NCBI RefSeq assembly: GCF_000003195.3
Contig: NC_012873.2
Coordinates: forward strand, 21,602,347-21,666,346
Direction: 5' to 3'
Length of the DNA: 64,000 nt
Source of the DNA: Sorghum bicolor
Lineage: Eukaryota > Streptophyta > Magnoliopsida > Poales > Poaceae
Both the position numbers and the translations under genes were made by a program. Of this stretch, positions 12,791 through 23,767 are shown piece by piece. The notes beneath the pieces were generated by a model. It saw only the letters and a program-made list of their open reading frames with translations. It was not told the origin of the DNA and searched no databases. The first letter of the stretch is position 1. Each line of letters opens with the position of its first letter.

Positions 12791-14078
12791 TAAAACTCCT
12801 TCATATTTTGCTCGAAGTGTACCTGCTCATAGAGACAAGGCAGAGATCAAGTGCATGGGCCGTGTTGGTGAAAAACACCAACAGAACCAAAAGTGTATTT
12901 GTTCTTCTCTAACCTTAAGCATAGTGAGCAAGACAAAGTTGATGGATAATAAGATCACGAGTGTAGTATTTAAAACATTTGTCAGATCAGATTGCTTGAC
13001 CTAATGGAGAAATAATCTATCTATATTTATGTTTTGCTTATATCTTCCAAAGATTGAATGTGTAACATTTTAGCTTATATGATTAGGAGTGTAGGATCAT
13101 GGAGGTAGTACTAGGAACAAAGATTAAAGGACTAAACATGCTGAATCAGTTGGGTTGGTTAATTTGGAGTTACAAATCATACATGTTTGTCTCTTTGTTT
13201 TATGTGAACGCCAGAACCAAGGAGAAGCTTATAAAAGTGATATTTAAGTACCTTAGATGTTACCTTAATTGAAGAGTGATGGTACCATCTCACCTTGTGG
13301 AAGCTTTCCTTTCTTAGCGGTTGTGCATCGTGTTTGTGGCACTCTTTCTCTCGTTCCATGGATCATCTCTCTGTGACGAATGCGCTATGTCCTTGTGCAA
13401 ATCGTTAAACTTCATGTGTCTCCTTTATCTCCAATGTGAGTTTGTATCTCAGGATTTCCCAGGTTGATATTGAAAGTTTTCCTGCAGGGGTTAGTCCGAC
13501 AAAATATACCAATGCCTACTCAAGCAGCTTTTAGTTCAGTAACCAAACTAGACTCCATGTCTAATCGGATTAAGGAAGGCTGTTTAACCTAAGCACCACG
13601 CTTAATTTAAAAGCCAATAGAAGTATGTATAGTACTTCCAAACTAACACTTACTAGGATAAACATAGGTAACATGATGGCTTTTATAGATATCTACTTAA
13701 GTGGAGAAGTAGTGTGACTAATATTTAACAAATCAAGCATGTCTCAATGGTAGGGATAACCAACATAGCAACATGGCAAAAGATGTTTTTATGTAAAGTA
13801 CTCGCCTAAGCTTGAATTTTGCAAAATTCAAGTTTGGATGAATTTAATTCAATGTTGTGTGATGGTTGGTTGGACATACCTTTGCTTGTCATTCATCCGA
13901 TCTTCTTGCTCCAATCCTGGAAAGGTTAGTGACAAGAATACACGAAGGAATATTTCTACAATTATCTTTATATTCTCAATACACAAGGCAATGTTGCAAA
14001 TAATTAGAAGTTCATGTTACGATGTGATAAGTGCTTGTTTTAGGACACAAAGCTTGTCCTTGGAAAACCATCAATCAA
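12791..14078 (-). other. A2 spacer between ORF1 and the protease module
   Basis: About 1.3 kb without a convincing minus-strand ORF. It aligns, inverted, with A1 31763-32211 joined to 44150-45000, and includes a degenerate copy of the PPT-like motif near 13806-13816 (CCTAAGCTTG). Part of it (13180-13540) holds the counterpart of the plus-strand-reading ORF discussed for A1 at 44228-44545, here full of stops. Confidence 0.6.
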
Positions 14079-15095
14079 CTAACGAGATCTACAATATTTA
14101 TTATAGACATATACATCGATAACCACCCTTTTAAAGTTTTTATAAATAGAAAGGAAGAGTGGGTTGGAGATCTCAAATGTGGGGATGTTGGAGAGACCAA
14201 TAGATTGGGAAGATGTTGCATATGAGCATAGAGTAAACGAAGTGGCTATGAAATAAATTCCATGATCATTAATGTTATCTTCGTCTCCAATCTGAATGTT
14301 CGGAGTTTCTCCTAGATTGGTCTCGCCTATGTCCTCTTCTGTAGTTGGATGAACCTCATCTTCAAAGGGAGTCAAGAACTCACCATTTGAAATTCAGCCA
14401 AAGTCAGAATCCATTAAGGCTTCTTCCTTGTCCATCCATTCGATGGTGATAGCACATGGATTTTTAATGCCCTCTAGCCATTGATGTTCCTCTTCTCGAT
14501 CCTCCTTGTGGTCTTGGTGACTCTTATGCATGGGATGTTTAGAGAGATTCATAGGATCATCGGGAGGTTCAAGAGAAAGAGCAGAGTACAAAGTATTAGG
14601 CTCAAGGATGGGTTTGATAGCCGAATCATGGGATTGAAATGTTTGGAAATCGGCTATTGAAACTTCCTTTCCTTGTTTGGGAGATGATTCCTTCTCTATC
14701 TCTAGGAATTTTTTATGAAGACTAGTGCAAGAAGGATGTCCACGAATGAAGACATACCTTCCTTTACTAACAGATAAAGAAAGAAAAACTCTACCAAAGG
14801 TTATATGATTAAAACCAATGTGAAAATATTGAGAAAAAACATGGTCTTGTAGGGCTAGGTTTAAACCAGAATTTATAGAAAGATTAAAAGATTCCCTAGG
14901 TGTAGCTAAAAGTTCATTATCTTCTTGATTAAAAGATAGGACCTCGGCTATAGAAAAGGGTTGGTTTTGACCTACTGCAATCAACTTCGGACACAGATCA
15001 TAATTAGCGGCAGGACTTGTTGACTCCCATGGTCTATGACTGGTCTCCAAAGGTGCAAAGAATTCAATAATAGGTGTGGAATTTGAGTTATCCAT
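14079..15095 (-). pseudogene. A2 ORF1, unknown protein, one in-frame stop
   Basis: The frame opens at ATG 15095 (MDNSNSTPIIEFF) and runs 338 codons to the stop at 14079, with one internal TGA at 14394-14396. I recognise no domain. It lies where gag would normally start, 98 bases after the PBS. Visible features are an acidic central part (HKEDREEEHQWLEG), an HPSC motif, and a strongly kept C-terminus (SNPLFLSIYKNFKR ... YVYNKYCRSR). The A1 copy (30838-31762) matches over the whole length, so the frame has been under coding constraint. It may be a diverged capsid or an acquired gene; I cannot decide. Confidence 0.65.
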
Positions 15096-15217
15096 AAAGA
15101 TGGAAAAAATAAAAAGATAAAAGAATAAAAGTATAAAAGTATAATACAAGATAATAGCAAGACTTAAAGTTATCTCAGCAAACCGTCTTTCTCCCCGGCA
15201 ACGGCGCCAGAAATGCT
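15096..15217 (-). other. A2 leader with tRNA-Asp primer binding site
   Basis: PBS at 15192-15209 reads TGGCGCCGTTGCCGGGGA on the minus strand, a full match to the plant tRNA-Asp 3' end, 8 bases from the LTR. About 100 bases of AT-rich leader follow to the ORF1 ATG. Confidence 0.9.
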
Positions 15218-16424
15218 TATTGATATTTGGTAACGCCATCAGGAAATGATCCGCAAGTGCACGGATATCGGTGAGCACTTCACCCGGGAGGTTATCCAGA
15301 GTATCATATTTATATTTTATCACTGGGAGAAAGCGTGCATCTGACTAACCAAATCTATTGCTACTACCCTTTAGGCTACAAAGAATGTTTCTCGATGTGA
15401 GCGATGTATAGAGAAGACTGCAACCGTAGTCTTGTTCTAACCTTGGTAAGGATGATCTACTGTTCTATTGGGGAAGCTCACGGAATGTAGACACCACAAA
15501 GGATGTTCGACCCGCACCTATAAACCCTACCCGTCCTGCTAACGAGATGTGGGCTGCAAAGGTAACTCGGAAATGTCACGTTCCTCGCTACTACCACAGT
15601 CCAGCTAGTCAGGGGATATCTATGAGTACCCTGGCCCAAACACCACGTTTACGCTAGCAATGACTACTCTAAACTCAACCGGAAGAGATTAAAGTAAACT
15701 CATAAACTAAAGAACAATAAAACAAGAAATTACTAGAATTTAGAAGTCAAATTACTAAAGAATCCTAGGAGCAAGCCTCGGGTAAGGAGAACTTGATCCC
15801 GCAGGTACAACCTCGGAGTAGACACCGACAGGCCGGGCTTCCTCCGATCTACACCTCCACTCTATCTCTCTCTCAATCTAGTAGAACTTTGATGAACTAA
15901 TTCTACTCTCACATTGGATGTTAAGCCCTAAGTCTATGTAGAGGAAAGGTTATCCTTCGAGGGCACCTCTCAACTCTATAATGAACTTGTTCTCCTCTAG
16001 GGGCCAGGGGGTCTGCTTATATAGTCCCCTTAGGTGAACGTGGGCCGTCGGATCAAACCGACATTGATTGAACGGTTATCCTTGATCCTTTAGGTCGGTG
16101 GAGCGTAATCCGCGAGACAGGACCTGATTGGTCTCTACCTTAGGGCGGGCGCCCTGCCCCCGGGCCCGATCACCTTCCCGTTCGTTTTCGTGGCTTCTGG
16201 AGTCTTCTAGATGATAGAAAATTGCGCGGCACGTTAATATCTCTATGTAAACCCGACGTGTGGGCCTTTCTTCCGTGTTTCCTGATAACCCCCTGCAGAA
16301 ATAGACAAACACCAAAACTCATGGAATTCTGTCAGATAAAACCCTAAGTTTAGGTGTTGGTTGCATTTGGATCGTTTTCTTTATTTATTTGATGATTATA
16401 TTTGGTACTTAAGGACCGTCAACA
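15218..16424 (-). repeat. A2 5' LTR
   Basis: 1207 bp, near-identical in structure to 8489-9715. The terminal TG of the plus-strand left end has become TA (15218-15219). Right end is CAACA at 16420-16424. It carries a single GGGCGGGCGCCC motif near 16143-16154, and the sense TATA box is near 16015-16024. Confidence 0.93.
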
Positions 16425-17638
16425 GCAGGTTCGCCCACTGGTGATCTTGGCCCTCCGGCCATGTCTCTTGTGTTGGCTCCTGCGGCTGAGCATGTCGAAC
16501 CCACGGGTCCCGAAGGACTCGGGGGTTGTAGTCGCGGAAATGCAGGTGCACTGCTTCCTCTGGCCCGGGATCAGCTCCATACCAGGTGCGTTCTTGATGG
16601 GTGGTCATCCTTTCGGATGCCACTCGCTGTGGTGGTCTCTAGTTTACCGGTGCCACTGCAATCTCAATCAAATAACTTTGAACGACATAGAGGCCAAGGT
16701 TCGGGTTAGGTAACTGAATCTTGCATTTATTATCGTATAATGTATACATTACGTTCCTCTCTTTTTTCAGCATCTGAGCTTGCCTAAATGTGTCATAGCC
16801 ATGATAAATTCATAACTCGTCAATGAATTCCAATGATGAGTTTTCTAGCAAATTAAGACTAGAAGCTAGACGAGTAATGAGTGAAGTACAACCGACAGGT
16901 CCCTGAAGACTAGGTATACTAAGACAATGAGAAACCAAAAGAGTAACAGGTGAAATGGGTATTTTATTTATAGCAGCATAAAGGAGTTGTAAGTCTCCTA
17001 CTCTTACTTTTCTAATATCATCGCGATGGAAAATATTGTACCCGAGCCATTTGTGGAACATCCAAAGAGTTGGGTGTTCCATGTCGCTGGTTCGGGCTTG
17101 ACTATAAAACTCATCCCTAGATATCTCTCTCCAGAACTGGTGCCTTTCAAAATTTGGCAAGTCGGAGTCAATGTCCAGGATGCATCTTGAAGAGAAATCG
17201 AGACAACATAATGTCCTGTTTGAACATCCGAAAAGCGATTCACCCCTCATAATATTGCAAAGTGCAAAGAAATTCAATGGTGAAAAGATGGGAACCCAGT
17301 TCAGTTATGTCCCAAAAGTTTGTCCATCCCACCATTTGGAAAATCAAGTCAAATTCAGTATCTATACCTGTTTCTTGTAGCAAGATAGGATCAAGAGTGG
17401 GGGTGTGAATGAAATCCTTGTTCTTCAGCTGCTGGAAAACTTCCTTCTCCCTGCGGGTCTTCAGTCCAAGGTCTCCTATCTTGAGGAGGGCCTTGACTCG
17501 CGGACCAGATGAAGATGACGGAGCTTGCATTGGCGTCGGGTCGACGCTCATCTCTGACTGGTGCGAGGAGTGTTGGGACGAAATCCTCGTACCTATGTTC
17601 TCGAGGGCCTTGCACACATTCTTCACGTTCTTGAACAT
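16425..17638 (-). pseudogene. G ORF2, N-terminal part
   Basis: Starts at ATG 17638, one base after a splice acceptor. N-terminus MFKNVKNVCKALENIG, then a Ser-rich linker and a globular region with LIFQMVGWTNFWDITELGSH, FTIEFLCTLQYYEGG and, after a frameshift near 17240, YSQARTSDMEHPTLWMFHKW and VGDLQLLYAAINKIPISPVT. The pattern (a 'TELGS..TIEFLCTL' block followed by 'FRMF..E..LS..EL...LGF', clearer in B) resembles the ATHILA ORF-1/plant retrotransposon ORF family (PF03078-like), a tentative assignment. Total family length is about 510 residues. A2 interrupts it at 16424. No enzymatic motif seen. Confidence 0.7.
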
Positions 17639-17639
17639 C

Positions 17640-17806
17640 CTACAGAAAAAAGTTGACACAAACACAAGTAGTGGAAAATGTTAAAGGCCAGCTGTCCGCA
17701 ATGTCAGTCGTCCAGGGGTTAGTCGTCCGAGACAAGTTTTAATTTTGGCAGCACTTCCTCCTAAACAACTTTTAATTTCGCTTTGGACAGTAGGAACACT
17801 ACTTAC
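17640..17806 (-). other. Predicted 5'UTR intron of G ORF2
   Basis: On the minus strand a GTAAGTAG donor (17806) and a TTTTTTCTGTAG acceptor (17640) bracket 167 bases directly before the ORF2 start codon. The homologous sites in B (53704 and 53526) are both kept, with the same donor GTAAGTAGTG. Confidence 0.65.
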
Positions 17807-17978
17807 TAATGAACCTTGCTCTCTTACTCCAAGGCTACCAAACTCACTTTCACTCTTCTCTTCCCCTCTACTCTCCTTCTCACTTCACTACTAGAACTCC
17901 TCCTGTGGAAACCGAGAACTGAAATGTGCGTGGGTTTTCTGGAATCCTTGTGTGATGGAGATGGAGGCAGGAGGTGGC

Positions 17979-17986
17979 AATTTATA
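17979..17986 (-). promoter_or_regulatory. TATA box of the internal ORF2 promoter in G
   Basis: Sense sequence CCTCCTATAAATTGCCACC, followed by a C/T-rich then GA-rich leader typical of plant Pol II 5'UTRs. A GGGCGCCCGCCC motif lies 18 bases upstream in sense (18004-18015). B has the same arrangement at 53869-53876. Confidence 0.65.
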
Positions 17987-18509
17987 GGAGGAAGGGGGGA
18001 CAGGGCGGGCGCCCTACCTAGGTGGCTTCTCTGGCTGCAACTTCTCTACTGCCTCCTTTGCTTAGTCTTTAGGCAAAAAAATGATTCATGGGTGGTGTTG
18101 GATAGTGGAAGTTGTCTGGTGAGTGGAGATATTGTGGTGGATCAAATAATATGATGAGATATACATGAGGTATGGTGTATGACATGTGGGACCCAAGGGG
18201 TGTGGGTCATGCTTTTAGAAGGTTGATATAATTAAATATAATGTTGCAAAAACTATGAGAATTAAAACTTATTGAAAATGATCATGGAAAAATATTTTTG
18301 TGCCTCCACAATAGTTAATAAATATGCGTTGTCACACACCATAAATATTATTTATGTGGGGCTTTTTATTATTATAATAATTCTATGAATAAATATGGAT
18401 AATGCAAGAATTAAATATGAAAGAATTTTAATGATGCGGATAAATACCGATTTACCTCCCGGCGAGGGTTTGGGATTTTTAGGTCCCCCAAGCTGGACCT
18501 CCAAATCTT
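17987..18509 (-). other. Noncoding region between gag/PR and ORF2 in G
   Basis: About 520 bases without an ORF. Contains a PPT-like motif (TCCCCCAAGCT, 18484-18494) just after the gag/PR stop, AT-rich sequence, and the upstream part of the ORF2 promoter. Confidence 0.65.
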
Positions 18510-19400
18510 TTAATCTTCTGAATTACCTTTCTCTAGAGATGGTATCTCCAATGGTTCTTCTTCACTGGGGGTTCTCTAGTGGATCTCCCTCTTCTTGTAG
18601 TTATATTGCTCTTGTAGAAATATCTCTATTAATGTACTTTGCTTGAAATTACCTGATTTCATACCTTGATTATTGAGATGTTTGTATGCTGCCTCAATGG
18701 TCCTCTGATCTTTTTCAAGTATTTCTTCTGTTTGGTGATGATGTTGAACTTTATCATGGAACCAGCTTTGGTCTTTTGCTATCTTGTCCAAAAGTAGTTC
18801 TGCTTCTCCAAGTGTAAGTTCAAAAAGTGACCCTTCAGCAATTGCATCTAGGCTCTCACGAGCCTTTTGGGTTAAGCTACAGTGGAAGGTTTGGATAAGT
18901 AACCATCTGGGCATTCCATGGAGAGGACATTTTGATATGTATCCTTTAAAACGCTTCCATGCTTCTGGAATGGTTTGTGTCTTCTGTTGTTAAAAGCAGA
19001 TGATCTTTCTTCTTAAGGCAACTGATTTGGTAAATTTGCCTATGGAGAAGAACTTTGCTACAAAAGCCTTTGAGCAGTTCGTCCAAGTATGGATATCTTC
19101 TTTGTTGGTGTAGAACCACTTCTTTGCTCTTCCTTCAAGTGAGAATGGAAAGAGACAAAATTGTATGATATCTTGGTTGACTTCGTCGACTTTGATTGTG
19201 CTTGTAATCTCTAAGAAATTCTGCAAGTGTGTCTTAGCATCTTCATGTGCCTTTCCACTGAATTGTGTAACTTGTACCAAATTGATGAGGCTTGGCTTGG
19301 TTGGATGTTCAAGATTTCCTTCTTCTGCTTCGTGTCCTGGACAAGTGCAAATGTTCTCAAGACTTGGAGCAGAGAATTCTTGCAAGGTCTTCTGTGCCAT
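18510..19400 (-). pseudogene. G gag fused to a protease tail (large internal deletion)
   Basis: ATG at 19400 (MAQKTLQEFSAPSLENI). The capsid domain is visible: FSGKAHEDAKTHLQNFLEI, FCLFPFSLEGRAKKWFYT, AFVAKFFSIGK. After a stop at 18990 the same frame continues with the second half (PEAWKRFKGYISKCPLHG, KARESLDAIAEGSLFELTLG, LLLDKIAKDQSWFHDK) to 18576. Compared with B and D, the coiled-coil part, the conserved FPRRNRGLQ region and all of the protease are deleted; only the last residues of the protease tail (LEIPSLEKGNSED) remain, to 18510. G therefore cannot have made its own protease. Confidence 0.8.
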
Positions 19401-19688
19401 AGCTTCAGCAATTGGTAGCTAGCTTCTTCTTTTTTTCTTGATTGCTTTGGTTCTCATGATGAAGAGTTGAATGTACCAAGGTCAATCCTGATATACCTTG
19501 TATAAAAATATAAACATAGAAAAACAACAGGGTGAACATGCCAAAGCAGAGGTGCCTTGTTATGATTTCTCACTTAGTAGCTATTTATGCAATTATTTCT
19601 CCATAGTCTAGTCTAATATTTATGTGAATAACCTTGACTGACTTCCTGACTTTCCTTACCGTTCCCTGGCAACGGCGCTAGAAATGCT
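19401..19688 (-). other. G leader with primer binding site
   Basis: PBS at 19663-19680 reads TAGCGCCGTTGCCAGGGA in sense, two mismatches from the tRNA-Asp 3' end. The rest is AT-rich leader before the gag ATG, nearly identical to the leaders of B and D. Confidence 0.85.
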
Positions 19689-21192
19689 TGTTGACACTTG
19701 CTAACACCACTTGAATACTAGGTTGTCATCCCCAGCATGGCACTAGAGTGTACTAAGGTATTTATGAATATGAAGGCTCTCTAGAAAATAATCTATTCTA
19801 TCCGCAAGCACACAGATAAAATACCTCATTGTAACATTTCACCAGGAAAGTATTCCGGGTATCGTTATTTATATTTTGCTTAAGAGAACGATGAAAGTGA
19901 AAATAGGGGTAAAATCTATCAAGGCATAGACTAGAGATAAACTTGCAAGAACATGATTACTATTGAGAAACTCATCACACAGTCACTTGCTTTGGCAAGG
20001 AGTAAGCCATAATAATAAAGATAATGAAATATAAGCTCATGGGTAAATAACACAGCGATTAGAAATAGACTACTCCACATAAATGTAAGGTGACGTTGGA
20101 TTAACTAGAGAATGGATTCTGAGTATCTACTATCTACTAAGTCACAATCTACTCTAGTTATCTACAAGATCATAAATAGCATAAAAGACTCTTCATTCAT
20201 GTATAAGGAACATTGCTAAACTAAATTAGAACATAGCAAGACTTACTCCGCAATACAAATTTTGCCTGTCCTATCAACGGAGGGTGGACTATATAAGAAT
20301 CAACGAAGCTATCACCATCGCGAACTACCACACGACCCGGCCAATAGGATACATTTGCATGTAAATAACATCTAAGCACCATGCCCACATGTGATCTACC
20401 ACTTAACTCCTATGCGTCAAGAGCTAAGCGCTTTGCAAACTTATACATAAACTCATTATCAATCATAACTATATCAAATATAGAACTAGAGCAAACTAAG
20501 AACATAATAAATAGAGGCATAACGCAATTAGAATAAAGTAGTAGAGAAAGATATGAAACAATACCAATCTTTATTGATGAAGATCCGAAATCCAGAGCGC
20601 TAGGCTCTACTTCTCTAATTCTATCTAATCAGTCCTATAGAACTTGAAGGAACTGGGAGTAGCTAATTCTAATTCTCTCTAGGAGAGAAATTCCTAAACC
20701 CTAACTTTGATGGCTTCCTCTGATAATGATTTCTCCTCCTTCTCTGGGGTGGAGAGGCCTTGCTTATATAGCCCCCTCAAGTGAATGTGGGCTGTCGGAT
20801 CAAACTGACCTTAATCGCACAGTTATTCTTGAAGATTAGAGGCGGTGGAGCATGATCCAGGAGACGGAGCTTGCTTGGCTGCTGCAAGTGGGCGGGCACC
20901 CAAGGGGGTTGGGCGTGCGCCCTGCCCCCGGGTCCGTCTGGCCTCTCGTTCGCTCTCGTGGCTTCTGGACTCTTCAAGATTAAGGAAAATTGCGTGGCAC
21001 GTAATTATCTCGTTGTAAACCTGACGTGTGGGCCTTCTCTCCATATTTTATGATAACCCCCTGCAGAAATAGCTAAACACCAAAACTCGTGGAATTCTGT
21101 CAGATAAATCCCTAATTCTAGGTGTTTGGTGCATATTGATCCTTTTCCATGTTTAGTTGACGATTAAATTTAGTACGTAAGGACCGTCAACA
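19689..21192 (-). repeat. G 5' LTR
   Basis: 1504 bp, starting TGTTGACGG at 21192 and ending TGTCAACA at 19689 in sense. Sense TATA box GCTATATAAGCAAGG near 20760-20774. A GC-rich U3 block near 20890-20930 carries GGGCGCAC/GGGTGCCCGCCC variants of the shared motif. TSD AACGC follows at 21193-21197. Confidence 0.93.
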
Positions 21193-21197
21193 AACGC

Positions 21198-22768
21198 CAG
21201 AAATGCTCGGTATATAATTAACTTGTCATTTAGCAACTAGCCACTTCTTAATTACTAACATTCCTAAACTTGAAGTAGGTTATCATCTCTAATTATATTG
21301 CTAGGAAATTATTATAGATTTACATGTACTAATGTGACTAGGCAGATATAAAAGATATGAGTATAACATAATTGTAAAATAAATGGGTTCTACAAGTAGA
21401 CAGATAATTATACCGTTGTAGCATTTTACCTAGGGAGTTCATCCAGGTTGTCAATTTATATTTATGCCACTGGGAAAGCTATGTAATAAACTATAATCTA
21501 TTATATTGATAAGAGACTATAAAGGATGAACAAGTGATATTACCAATGTCATCTAATCTACTCATAACAGGCAGAGGTCACAAGATAAATATGGATAAAT
21601 TTGGGTGATAGCATAATCATCAAGTATCATAATTATGGATAATCATCAGAGCATATACTAGTCATAATCATAGTTTGCCATTGGATAAACTAGGGAGTTA
21701 GATCTAAGGTAGTTCTATAACTGCATCAATGAATAACTTTAATTAGTGCAATTACATCTAGAGATTATTGTTAAGTTAACTCTATATCATAATAACATGT
21801 AAAGAGGCATCAGACACAAGGGTGACCTCCTTCACGACCTTGCCCATGATAGTCCTACGTACGAAGAGTGGACTACAGAGGAACCAATGCAGCTGTCACC
21901 TGCGCGGACTACCACACGTCCCAGCACGTCAGGGTGCACTCGTAGATAAACATGATATCTAGACACCACGTCTACATATTGTCTACCATCTACCCAACGA
22001 ACAATTAGGTAAACGCTATACAAGCAATTACATGAATTCAATAAGATCAAACCAACTATTCAAGACATATAATCAAAGAAGACAATGACTATTGCAATTA
22101 AGAACATATGAGTCTATTAAGAATAAAGTCTCCTTAATATATAATGAATACAATAAAGTAAGAACTAGATCTATTACCGAACTCTTGCACTCTAGACCAA
22201 CGCGAGGGCTCCAGATCCCGATGAAGAACTGGATCTCCTCTACTTCTAATCTAGCTAACTAGAACTACGAACTAGATGGCTCTTGATGAACTAGAAGGCT
22301 CTTGATGCTTGATGGCTTGAGACCTTGATGAATGACTTGGCTCCTCCTAGGGGGGTCTACCCATGTATTTATAGTCCAGTGGGATGCGCGTGCGCCGTAG
22401 GATCAAACCGACGTAACCAAGGGTCGAGATGCATCAGGAGAGGCGCTGGAGGAACATTCCAGAAGGGGGACCACAACCCTAACCCTAGGGTGTTGGCCGG
22501 CACCACCTATTTGCGGCCTGGCCCCCCGTTGCTTTGGGTGTCTTCTAGATGGTTCTTGAATCTTCTCGTGATGTTTCCCATAGCGGATAAGTTTTGCGTT
22601 TATTTTGCACTTTAATCCCTCTTTTCAGCTTTTCTAAAATAAACCCTGGATAATACAGAATATGCAAAACTCATGGAAATTGTCAATTAAAACCCTAGAC
22701 TAGTGTGTTTTCATTTTTTCTTTTGGGTCTAAAGTTCTAATGAAAGTTGACATTAACCACCATCAACA
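21198..22768 (-). repeat. F 5' LTR, main part
   Basis: Begins TGTTGATGGTGGTTAATG at 22768 in sense and joins 5182 across G. Sense TATA box GACTATAAATACATGG (TATAAATA at 22367-22374). U3 resembles the other clan LTRs only weakly (GACAATTTCC.TGAGTTTTG near 22670-22690) and lacks the GGGCGGGCGCCC motif; it has an AACCCTAACCCTAGGG stretch near 22471-22486 instead. Confidence 0.85.
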
Positions 22769-23204
22769 GTGATGGCGACTTGGATGAGAGTGTCTGGAAT
22801 CACTATCTCTTCTTCTGTTGTTACCTCCTCCTTGATGGTGTTCTCCTTGTTAGGGTATCAATCTTTGAATCTTGAAACATCTCCTTCATAGTCGGCCCAT
22901 CCGTCTACAACATTCTTCTTCTTCTGGTGGCAAGTATGTCGCCTTCTTCTTGACCTATTATTCTTGGAATCTTCCTCAATTATATAATTGCTATTGAAGT
23001 GCAGGCGTACCTTCTCTGAGGGGAATTGGAAATGGACCTCCCGTGTATCAATGTTTATGATGGCCTTGGTGGTGTTGAGGAATGGTCTTGCTAAGATGAT
23101 GGGTGGATCACATTCTTCTCCCATGTCAATGACCATGAAGTCAGTGGGGACGTAGTGGTCTATAATTTGGACAGGGAAGTTTTTGGCTATCCCATCCATG
23201 AAAT
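22769..23204 (-). pseudogene. Remnant H: protease (PR2-type) fragment
   Basis: The minus strand encodes VPTDFMVIDMGEECDPPIILA with RPFLNTTKAIINIDTREVHF and a basic tail (NNRSRRRRHTCHQKKKN), stop at 22858, then an acidic continuation cut at 22769 by F. It matches the C-terminal half and tail of PR2 in A1 and C, but keeps the VPTDF strand that those copies have lost. The catalytic half is missing: homology ends near 23204 where LTR-like sequence in the other orientation begins. Confidence 0.7.
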
Positions 23205-23490
23205 TGTTCAGCAATTTGACTTCTAATACTAGTAATTTATTGTTCTTATTGTTCTTTGGTTTATGAGTTTACTTTATTCACTTTGTGTAGGGAATAGAGT
23301 AATTATTCAGAGCGTAAGCGTGGTGCTTGGGCTAGGAATACTCATAGAGACTCCCTATTTGGATAGATTTGTGGTAGCTTTGGGGGAAGTGATAATCCTC
23401 TCAGGTCTCTGTAATCCACATCCCGTCAGGAGGTAAGGTAGGGTATATGGTGCCAGGGTTCACTACTAGGATCTAGCCGTATCCTGACGC
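23205..23490 (+). repeat. Old A-type LTR relic (R/U5 portion)
   Basis: Diverged match to A1 5' LTR from about 30178 to 30450: shared CGACTTCTAATACTAGTAA, TTCTTTGGTTTATGAGTTTA and GGCTAGG...ACTCATAGA blocks. It lacks both LTR ends, so it is a broken old insertion joined to remnant H. Confidence 0.6.
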
Positions 23491-23767
23491 CTATATTGGG
23501 TTGCAATATGGTTGTTTTGGTTGCAATACTAATCAATTGCATCTATTTATGGTTGTTGACTGGTGGTTGCTTTTGGAATGTTGTAATAGGTTTTTTGCAT
23601 CCTTTTGTATGTGGTGTTGTAATATGGCGGTTTTGCAATGCACATAAAAAACTAATGCAACTAGGTTCTAGTTGCAAGCACAAATATTGCAACTAGCAGA
23701 ATGGTTGTGTGACTTACTGTTGTGACAAAACACATGGATGCATTATGATAGAATTGCCATGAACGAA
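23491..23767. other. Unassigned linker, no gene seen
   Basis: AT-rich DNA with many TTGCAA/TTGCAAT words (for example near 23500, 23520, 23628, 23671 and 23688). I find no terminal inverted repeats and no clear match to other parts of the window. It is the only stretch not assigned to a retroelement. Confidence 0.5.

Larger units (their letters stand above)
8489..16424 (-). mobile_element. Element A2: non-autonomous ORF1 + tandem-PR LTR retrotransposon
   Basis: A 7.94-kb minus-strand element with LTRs 8489-9715 and 15218-16424. TSD is GCGGG (8484-8488) versus GCAGG (16425-16429). The uninterrupted target is still visible in the homologous ORF2 of B near 52300-52320. Order: PBS, ORF1, spacer, zinc-knuckle remnant with truncated PR1 and PR2, noncoding tail, PPT. 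LTRs differ at about 26 of the first 640 bases. Same family as A1 at 29491. Confidence 0.93.
5183..21192 (-). mobile_element. Element G: non-autonomous gag + ORF2 LTR retrotransposon
   Basis: Minus-strand element with LTRs 5183-6685 (1503 bp) and 19689-21192 (1504 bp), TG...CA ends and TSD AACGC on both sides. Without the nested A2 it is about 8.07 kb. Order: 5' LTR, PBS 19663-19680, gag with the protease nearly deleted, promoter and intron of ORF2, ORF2 (interrupted by A2), noncoding tail, PPT, 3' LTR. The LTRs differ at roughly 36 of the first 620 aligned bases (counted by eye), making G the most diverged datable insertion here. It inserted in the 5' LTR of F. Confidence 0.93.
1..22768 (-). 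mobile_element. Element F: non-autonomous Athila-like LTR retrotransposon, 3' end outside window
   Basis: The element runs on the minus strand. Its 5' LTR is split by element G into 5120-5182 and 21198-22768 (1634 bp joined). Inside it, reading leftward, are the PBS, gag, PR1, PR2 and a noncoding tail, about 5.1 kb with no reverse transcriptase, RNase H or integrase. Bases 1-17 resemble sequence lying about 20 bases inside the PPT of G (from 6704), so the missing 3' LTR should begin within about 30 bases left of the window. The predicted TSD is GTGAT (22769-22773). The host of F is the protease remnant H. Confidence 0.85.

Noticed and set aside
12771..13004. Plus-strand ORF starting MVESGSCKTPS, also at 44733-44960 (minus) and 58529-58762
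   Set aside because: It recurs only because the A and C families share this DNA. It is antisense to the gag linker and knuckle of each element.
15096..15323. Upstream extension of A2 ORF1 through the PBS into the LTR
   Set aside because: The frame happens to be open through U5 and the leader, but the first residues are LTR sequence. The conserved start is MDNSNS at 15095, the same as in A1.
22471..22486. Telomere-like AACCCTAACCCTAGGG
   Set aside because: Only two units within the U3 of the F LTR. More likely a telo-box type promoter motif than telomeric DNA.
23491..23767. Possible MITE in the linker
   Set aside because: I could not find terminal inverted repeats or a TSD, so it stays unassigned.
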